This document shows, piece by piece, positions 12,160 to 16,959 of a DNA stretch of 16,959 nt (the stretch's first letter is position 1; each line of letters starts with the position of its first letter). Source of the DNA: Anaerolineae bacterium. GTDB taxonomy: Bacteria > Chloroflexota > Anaerolineae > 4572-78 > NAK82. A model generated the notes under the pieces. That model was not told where the DNA came from and ran no database searches. It saw only the letters and a program-made list of their open reading frames with translations. The position numbers and the translations under genes were made by a program. The stretch is taken from the NCBI GenBank assembly GCA_030597485.1, contig JAUVRU010000009.1, forward strand, positions 1 to 16,959. The letters run 5' to 3'.

Positions 12160-12897
12160 TTATCGCAATCTGATTTCCAGCTGGCGGCGGATATCGCCAA
12201 ATCCTTCGGCCAGGTAAGGAAAGATGAACCATGCCGTCCCCAGGCCAGCGAGTGTCCCAGTGAAGGTCCGCAGCAGCCAATTGAGGGTGCCAATCGTTGT
12301 ACCGACGTAGAAGGGTGCAGCAGCCAGACCGCCTGTCAGCCATACAGCCCAGCCATTGCTCTCTCGGAAGCCCAGCCGGGTGACCTCACTAACCATGTGG
12401 CTGCCACCGTCAAGCGCCATCGGCAGGACGAACAGCAGATAGCCCAACGTGCCCAGCCGGGGCAATCGCCGCCCAAACAGTCCCCACAACAGACCGCCGA
12501 GAAAGAGGGCAGTGTGCATTGCGGTCAGTCGATGGGCAATGGCCAGCTTGAACCCCATCTCCGGGTTGCCAATGAAGGCTCGTAGGTTGTTGGGATCCCC
12601 TCCCTGGGCCAGCACCTGGTCCAGGGAATAGGTCTGGATAGCCCCCATCTGACCGAATAGATAATAGGAACGCTGCGGCAGCTGGTGGCACTGGAACGAG
12701 TAGAAGCGATAAATGGCCTGCCCCAGGCCGCCAGCGTTGACTGCCATCAACAGGGGGGCCAATGCCGCCAGCCCAATGTACAGCCCCAGAAAGGCATACA
12801 CGACCAGCAGCCAGTGGCGTGTCAGTATCAGGATCATACGGTCAATTGCAGTGACCAGATCGCGCGTACGTCCGGTCGCATACACTCCTTCACTCAT
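12160..12897 (-). CDS. DUF2085 family membrane protein
   Basis: A 245-residue integral membrane protein of the DUF2085 family, whose function is unknown. Diagnostic features are YRFYSFQCHQLPQRSYYLFG (C70-H71 in the family's Cys-His-Gln motif), a HRLTAMHTALFLGGLLWGLF segment and MALDGGSHMV in a later helix. About five or six hydrophobic segments are visible. ATG at 12897 has GGAG seven bases upstream. It lies 113 bases downstream of the P-type ATPase gene in the same orientation and may be co-transcribed. The conserved Cys and His residues near the membrane could bind metal, but no evidence here shows this. Confidence 0.85.
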   Translation of the reverse strand: MSEGVYATGRTRDLVTAIDRMILILTRHWLLVVYAFLGLYIGLAALAPLLMAVNAGGLGQAIYRFYSFQCHQLPQRSYYLFGQMGAIQTYSLDQVLAQGGDPNNLRAFIGNPEMGFKLAIAHRLTAMHTALFLGGLLWGLFGRRLPRLGTLGYLLFVLPMALDGGSHMVSEVTRLGFRESNGWAVWLTGGLAAAPFYVGTTIGTLNWLLRTFTGTLAGLGTAWFIFPYLAEGFGDIRRQLEIRLR

Positions 12898-13010
12898 CCA
12901 CCCACTCCGATCCGTGGTAGGTAGACCCCATCCAACACCACCACGTCACAGCGACTCTGTGCATAACCCGCTCACGCCGCAGAGGTTTGGCCCACACCCT
13001 GTGGCATCCA

Positions 13011-15131
13011 TCACGCTGTTATCCTCACCCGCCGCAGCAACTGGGCGTTGACCGCCACGATGACCGTGCTGAGGGACATCAGCAGAGCCCCCACGGCCGG
13101 CGATAGCAGAATGCCCACCGGGGCCAGCACACCGGCAGCCAGTGGCAATGCGATCACATTGTAGCCAGTTGCCCAGATCAGGTTTTCAACCATCTTGCGA
13201 TAGCTGGCGCGGCTAAGCCCAACCACCCTCACCACATCCAGCGGATTGCTTTGCACCAGGATGATTCCTGCCGATTCCACCGCCACGTCGGTACCACTGC
13301 CGATGGCAATGCCCACGTCGGCTCGAGTAAGGGCCGGGGCGTCGTTGACGCCGTCTCCCACCATCGCTACTCGTTTGCCCCGTTTCTGCAACTCGGCCAC
13401 CTTCTGATCCTTGTGTTCTGGTAGTACCTGGGCGAAGTAGTGGTCGATGCCCAACTCCTCCGCCACCGCTTTGGCAACGGCTTCGCTGTCGCCGGTGAGC
13501 ATAGCTACTTCAATCCCCATGTCGTGTAGCCGCCGCACCGCTTGTTTGCTCTCTTTTCGGATGACGTCAGCCAGGGCAAACGCAGCCACCACCTGCTCAT
13601 CCTGCACCAGGTACACCAGACTCTGACCTTTGGCGTTAGCCTCATTCTTGAAAGGGGCGAACGGCTCCGGTGGCTCAATCTCTAGCATCTCCAACAACCG
13701 GGGACCTCCCACATAGACAGTATGGCCATCACTTTCAGCTCGTACCCCTCGACCTTTAAGCGCCTCAAAGTGAGTGACATGAGGCAGCGTCAGCCCCCTC
13801 TCCTCCGCACTCTGGCGGATGCCCCGTGCAATCGTGTGCTCGGAGTCCCCTTCGATGGCCGAGGCGAGCGCCAAGGCTCTTGGGTCATCCCAACCATCGA
13901 GACGGGTCGCGGCCACAATCCCGAATTCCCCCTTGGTGAGGGCGCCGGTCTTGTCGAAAATCACCACGTCGATTTCCCGGGCTTTCTCCAGAGCCAGCCG
14001 GTCCCTCACCAGGATGCCGTTGGCAGCCGCCCTCGAGGTCGTGATGGCGGCCACCAGGGGTACGGCCAGACCCAATGCGTGAGGGCAAGCGATGACCAGA
14101 ACGGTCGCCACGCGGGCAATCACTTCCACGTTGAAGCCCACAGCTATCGTCCAGGCGATGGCGGTCAAGACGGCGGTCCCTAGTGCTATGTAGAAGAGCC
14201 AGCCTGCCGCTTTGTCGGCCAGGACTTGGGTTCGGGATTTGCTTTGTTGGTCTTCCTGCACCAAGCGCATAATACCGGCCAGGGCAGTCTGATCCCCGGT
14301 GGCCGTCACCCGCACCCGCAAGCTGCCGTCGCCGTTGATAGTACCGGCGATCACCTCGTCTCCTGGCTGCTTTCGTACGGGCTTGGACTCGCCAGTGATC
14401 ATAGCCTGATTGACGTCTGACTCGCCTTCCTGCACTTCAGCGTCGGCCGGGATGCTGGCTCCAGGGCGCACCAGCAACAGATCGCCTACGTGCAGCTCAG
14501 TCACCGCCACTTGGTCGGTGCCGCCATCGGGACGGATGCGCTCGGCGATGTCGGGCATCAATTTGGCCAGTTCGTCCAGGGCCCCGGAGGCTTGGCGCAC
14601 GCTCCGCATTTCGATCCAGTGCCCAAGGAGCATGACGTCGATCAACGTGACCAGTTCCCAGAAAAAGGTGCTGCCCGATAGGATGAAGAGAGCTGCTATG
14701 CTATAGACGAAGGCAACGCTTATGGCCAGCGAAATGAGCGTCATCATGCCAGGCTGGCGATTGCGCAGCTCGGGTACGGCCATTCGCAAAAATGGCAAAC
14801 CACCATACAGGAAAATGATCACGCCAAAGAACGGAGTGACCCACTGGCTGCCCGGGAAAGAAGGCATGGCGAAACCCAACCAACTCTGGATCGCAGGGCT
14901 GTAGAGTAACACAGGGACAGACAGTATCAGCGAGATCCAGAACCGCTGGCGAAACATCTGCTCGTGGCCGGTGTGGTCCACGTGGGGCCCATGGGCACTG
15001 TGGTCGTTATCGCCATGCGCGCTGATAGCCTGCTCATGATTATGGTCGATTTGAGCTTCAGCCTGTTGGCGGCCATCGTCGGCACCGTGTTGCCGGTCAT
15101 TGTGAACCATTTGGGAGCTTTGCCTTTGCAT
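13011..15131 (-). CDS. copB: CopB-like P1B-type heavy-metal ATPase
   Basis: A 706-residue copper (or silver) exporting ATPase of the P1B-3 type. A His-rich N-terminal tail (ten His in residues 10-56) replaces the CxxC metal-binding domains. The sixth-helix motif is CPH (349-351), and the last helices carry [10 protein letters not shown] and MSLST (685-689), the set associated with CopB proteins. TGES (246-249), the phosphorylated D393 and GDGVNDAP (592-599) are present. Two motifs differ from consensus: DKTGALTKG has Ala for the second Thr, and the nucleotide-binding HP motif reads SEHTIA instead of SEHPIA. I choose ATG 15131, with GGAGG eight bases ahead, over ATG 15146, which itself overlaps that ribosome site. 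It would expel copper from the cytoplasm, fitting the copper-protein context. Confidence 0.92.
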   Translation of the reverse strand: MQRQSSQMVHNDRQHGADDGRQQAEAQIDHNHEQAISAHGDNDHSAHGPHVDHTGHEQMFRQRFWISLILSVPVLLYSPAIQSWLGFAMPSFPGSQWVTPFFGVIIFLYGGLPFLRMAVPELRNRQPGMMTLISLAISVAFVYSIAALFILSGSTFFWELVTLIDVMLLGHWIEMRSVRQASGALDELAKLMPDIAERIRPDGGTDQVAVTELHVGDLLLVRPGASIPADAEVQEGESDVNQAMITGESKPVRKQPGDEVIAGTINGDGSLRVRVTATGDQTALAGIMRLVQEDQQSKSRTQVLADKAAGWLFYIALGTAVLTAIAWTIAVGFNVEVIARVATVLVIACPHALGLAVPLVAAITTSRAAANGILVRDRLALEKAREIDVVIFDKTGALTKGEFGIVAATRLDGWDDPRALALASAIEGDSEHTIARGIRQSAEERGLTLPHVTHFEALKGRGVRAESDGHTVYVGGPRLLEMLEIEPPEPFAPFKNEANAKGQSLVYLVQDEQVVAAFALADVIRKESKQAVRRLHDMGIEVAMLTGDSEAVAKAVAEELGIDHYFAQVLPEHKDQKVAELQKRGKRVAMVGDGVNDAPALTRADVGIAIGSGTDVAVESAGIILVQSNPLDVVRVVGLSRASYRKMVENLIWATGYNVIALPLAAGVLAPVGILLSPAVGALLMSLSTVIVAVNAQLLRRVRITA

Positions 15132-15216
15132 ATTGGTTTCCTCCATTTCGCTCTGGCCGAGCTATGACTCGTCTCACTGGGAGACATTCGCCTGATCAGC
15201 CAGCCTTTTGCACGAG

Positions 15217-15253
15217 CTCACCTGTGCCAGCCCGGAGGTATTGTGCAGGTGAG
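15217..15253. other. Stem-loop between the methyltransferase and ATPase genes
   Basis: CTCACCTG (15217-15224) pairs perfectly with CAGGTGAG (15246-15253), extendable by two wobble pairs and a C-G pair. It lies 27 bases after the methyltransferase stop and 86 bases before the ATPase ATG. There is no T-tract on the minus strand, so a simple terminator is unlikely; a processing or regulatory hairpin is possible. Confidence 0.4.
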
Positions 15254-15279
15254 GGCAACCGTGCCGTCTTGACCTGGTT

Positions 15280-15933
15280 TCAGTCAGGGATCAAGGACGA
15301 GGGCCGGGCGATGATGAGCTTCACCAGGCCTCCGCGGGCCAGGTCTTCCACCTGCTCCACTTCCAGCCCGGCTTGCTGCACTGTCTCGGCCGTGCGGCGA
15401 TTGATGTGTGGTCCCATCAGCCGCACCACCAGTGGATCGAGCAGGTCCATCAGTCTGCCGATGATAGCTAGCCGGTCAATCCGCACATGCTCCAGCAAGA
15501 TGATCCGCCCGTCCGGTTTGACCACACGGCCCAGCTCGCGCAGACCGCGCACTGGATCGGGCACGGAGCAGAAGACGAAGGTGGCCACGGCTGCGTCGAA
15601 GCTGTCGTCAGGAAAGTCAAGTTGCTGAACGTCCATCTCGCGCAGCTGGATGATGTGACCCAACTTGTCGGCCTTCTGGCGTGCCCGAGCCAGCATGCGG
15701 TTGCTCAGGTCAATCCCGGTTACCTCAACCCTGGCCGGGTGATAGGGGAAGTTCTTGCCGGTGCCGACGCCTACTTCCAGCACCTGGCCGCTGGGTACCA
15801 GCGACCAGACTTGCTCCCGCCAGGGAGCGAAGCGCCCTTCGTAGAGCGATTCCATTGCATCGTAGACAGGCGCGATACGGTTGTATCGCGACCGGGTTTT
15901 GGCTGTTTCTTCCGTGGCGATCAGCGAGTTCAT
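15280..15933 (-). CDS. Class I SAM-dependent methyltransferase (UbiE/MenG-like)
   Basis: A 217-residue methyltransferase. It starts with YNRIAPVYDAMESLYEGRFAPWREQ, then the SAM-binding motif I VLEVGVGTGKNFPY, the acidic end of strand 2 (VTGIDLSNRML), a DVQQLDFPDDSFDAAV motif and VKPDGRIILLEHV, as in ubiquinone/menaquinone-type and phosphatidylethanolamine-type methyltransferases. The C-terminal helix pair (LMDLLDPLVVRLMGPHINR) resembles small-molecule or lipid methyltransferases. The substrate cannot be told. The ATG at 15933 has GAGGTAG ahead and lies three bases after the SHOCT gene stop, so the two are an operon under promoter D. With a selenium-rich locus, selenium, tellurium or thiol methylation is an idea, but only speculative. 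Confidence 0.87.
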   Translation of the reverse strand: MNSLIATEETAKTRSRYNRIAPVYDAMESLYEGRFAPWREQVWSLVPSGQVLEVGVGTGKNFPYHPARVEVTGIDLSNRMLARARQKADKLGHIIQLREMDVQQLDFPDDSFDAAVATFVFCSVPDPVRGLRELGRVVKPDGRIILLEHVRIDRLAIIGRLMDLLDPLVVRLMGPHINRRTAETVQQAGLEVEQVEDLARGGLVKLIIARPSSLIPD

Positions 15934-15936
15934 TGT

Positions 15937-16227
15937 CTACCTCAGATCCTGTTTCATCAGCTGGTACTGCTCGCGGGTGACCTCCCCTCGGGCATAGCGG
16001 GCCTGTAACAGATCTTTCGGCGAGCCTGCCGTTTCTGCTCCTGCCGGGCGCGCGGGCACTGCCAGCATCTGTCCTCCGGGAACCAGCCGGCGCCCTAGCC
16101 AGGCAATCAGCAACACCAACCCCAGAATCAACCCGACAGTAAGCACCAGGTTAGAGGTCATCCCGATCGGGCCGAAACCCCCAACGCTACCAAATCCGGA
16201 TCCAAAACCGCCCATCATACCACCCAT
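15937..16227 (-). CDS. SHOCT-domain membrane protein, paralog of the 8954-9241 gene
   Basis: A 96-residue protein beginning MGGMMGGFGSGFGSVGGFGPIGM, then a membrane segment (about 25-45, LVLTVGLILGLVLLIAWL), a linker and a C-terminal SHOCT domain (DLLQARYARGEVTREQYQLMKQDL). It matches the protein encoded at 8954-9241 in plan and in much of the Gly/Met-rich start. I use ATG 16227; an in-frame GTG at 16239 with AGGGAGG close upstream is a credible alternative start. It is first in the operon driven by promoter D, followed by the methyltransferase. Function unknown; Met-rich N-termini hint at copper contact. Confidence 0.83.
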   Translation of the reverse strand: MGGMMGGFGSGFGSVGGFGPIGMTSNLVLTVGLILGLVLLIAWLGRRLVPGGQMLAVPARPAGAETAGSPKDLLQARYARGEVTREQYQLMKQDLR

Positions 16228-16313
16228 CGTGCTATCCACTCCTTCCTCCCTTCTGTACACTCGACATCCCCCAGAAGGGGCGTCACCATTTCTAATCCTC
16301 AACTACAACATAC

Positions 16314-16373
16314 ATTATACTCACATTTGTTAAAAGTTCTTTGAAGCCCTCTTAAAGGTTTGGTGAAGAAACC
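16314..16373 (-). promoter_or_regulatory. Promoter D: four 11-bp repeats plus consensus -10, upstream of SHOCT/methyltransferase
   Basis: Plus-strand units TTAAAAGTTCT (16330), TTGAAGCCCTC (16341), TTAAAGGTTTG (16352) and GTGAAGAAACC (16363) keep the 11-bp step, the first being shifted by one base in its core. On the minus strand they end 10 bp before a perfect TATAAT (16314-16319). The leader to the ATG is about 80 bases. Confidence 0.72.
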
Positions 16374-16376
16374 GCC

Positions 16377-16409
16377 AGGCCCTCGGGGTTTCGGAGACCT
16401 CGAGGGCCT
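16377..16409. terminator. Probable terminator after the DoxX-like gene
   Basis: AGGCCCTCG (16377-16385) pairs perfectly with CGAGGGCCT (16401-16409), and the interior GGTTTC/GAGACC can pair further, giving a long hairpin 20 bases after the minus-strand DoxX-like stop. The T-rich stretch after it on the minus strand (GGCGGTTTCTTC) is imperfect and runs into operator D, the same arrangement as at promoter C. Confidence 0.6.
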
Positions 16410-16429
16410 TCAATCATGGGGCACGGCGG

Positions 16430-16959
16430 TCACGCCTTGCCTGAACGCGGACCCATTCGTCGGTCACCACCTCCGTGTTCCTGGAAAATCAACCCAGGAC
16501 TCCACGGTGTGCCCAACGTTGGCAGCACCCAGCGGTCCAGACCCCACCAGCCGGCCGTCTTCCAGGCCGGGCGCAGCAGGATGGCAATCGTGAACAGGAT
16601 CGGGTTGATGCTCACTGAGCCAGCAAGCAGGTAGCTCATGTTCATGAAACTGCCGAAAAAGGCCGCAATGCCGGTGAAAATGCCCAGGATCAAGGCGATC
16701 ACCAGCACGACCACCCATCCCACCCCCTCCAGCCAGGCATGCCCTCTCATAAACCAGGGCTTCTCTCGCGAGCGGCGCGCCTGGAGCCCGCCAACCATAC
16801 CCATACCCAGCATCAGCGGGGCCAGCAGGGTGACGGACACAAACTGAGTCAACGTGGCTGCCAGATAGCAGACCAGGGCAAGCCGCCGCGACGTCGGCCG
16901 GTCGGCTATGGCACCGCCCAGGGCGAAGTGGATGGCCAGCAACACCCATCCCTGGAGCA
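16430..16959 (-). CDS. DoxX/DoxD-like membrane protein, 5' end beyond window
   Basis: The last 176 or so residues of a membrane protein whose frame stays open to the window edge (LQGWVLLAIHFALGGAIADR reads in from the border), so the start lies outside. Several hydrophobic segments are visible, including LVCYLAATLTQFVSVTLLAPLML, WVVVLVIALILGIFTGIAAFF and NPILFTIAILL, followed by AWKTAGWWGLDRWVLPTLGTPW, a C-terminal signature I associate with DoxX/DoxD (thiosulfate:quinone oxidoreductase subunit-like) proteins. The tail after it is polar and looks divergent. DoxX relatives occur in redox and sulfur/oxidative-stress contexts. A GTG at 16945 could be read as a start but lies in the middle of a membrane segment, so I regard it as internal. 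Confidence 0.7.
   Translation of the reverse strand, partial: LQGWVLLAIHFALGGAIADRPTSRRLALVCYLAATLTQFVSVTLLAPLMLGMGMVGGLQARRSREKPWFMRGHAWLEGVGWVVVLVIALILGIFTGIAAFFGSFMNMSYLLAGSVSINPILFTIAILLRPAWKTAGWWGLDRWVLPTLGTPWSPGLIFQEHGGGDRRMGPRSGKA

Noticed and set aside
16464..16949. Second minus-strand frame overlapping the DoxX-like gene
   Set aside because: Arg/Pro/Gly-rich shadow; the overlapping frame has membrane segments and the DoxX C-terminal signature.
1..16959. tRNA, rRNA, CRISPR arrays, insertion sequences, tRNA-Sec or selA/selB/selD genes
   Set aside because: None could be recognised on either strand; Sec machinery, if present, must be elsewhere in the genome.

Overview
The window (16,959 bases, fairly GC-rich, almost all genes on the minus strand) is bacterial accessory or chromosomal DNA devoted to extracytoplasmic copper/redox chemistry. 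The mix of a PCYCGC lipoprotein, short Gly/Met-rich SHOCT membrane proteins, a DUF2085 membrane protein and a CopB-type ATPase would fit a Chloroflexota (Anaerolineae/Caldilineae-like) genome, but there is no marker gene, so taxonomy is only an inference.

Layout. 1-488: hicB-hicA toxin-antitoxin pair, with hicA apparently starting at CTG. 606-4508: a tight minus-strand operon reading DUF1573-like selenoprotein, PCYCGC lipoprotein selenoprotein, a CuA-ligand cupredoxin with a C-terminal anchor, a NapH/NosR-type polyferredoxin membrane protein, and a CuA-cupredoxin/cytochrome c fusion. 4752-5579: secreted Met/Gly-rich PepSY-like protein. 5959-6531 (plus strand): secreted protein of unknown function. 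6765-8411: FTR1-type permease followed by a DsbA-like selenoprotein. 8621-9241: two SHOCT proteins. 9563-11382: OmpR-family response regulator and sensor kinase. 11539-15131: rhodanese lipoprotein, DUF2085 protein and CopB-like P1B ATPase. 15280-16227: SHOCT protein and SAM methyltransferase. 16430-end: DoxX-like protein cut by the window edge.

The main discovery is that three separate genes carry an in-frame TGA exactly where relatives carry a redox cysteine: TGA-S-I-C in the PCYCGC protein, Cys-TGA-P-P in the DUF1573-like protein, and TGA-L-F-C in the DsbA-like protein. In every case the reading frame continues with family-like sequence, and a stem-loop lies 18-29 bases downstream with a G in the first two loop positions, as expected of bacterial SECIS elements. 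Naive gene calling splits or truncates all three. I infer a cluster of extracytoplasmic selenoproteins linked to CuA-type copper redox proteins, possibly for copper-site assembly, thiol-disulfide exchange or electron delivery.

A second pattern is a set of four promoters with the same geometry: four 11-bp direct repeats ending exactly 10 bp upstream of a -10 hexamer. They precede the PepSY-like gene, the FTR1/DsbA pair, and the two SHOCT-led operons. The spacing is that of PhoB/OmpR-family activator sites, so the OmpR-family regulator encoded in the window is a natural candidate regulator. One leader (9275-9415) also holds a complex nested palindrome.
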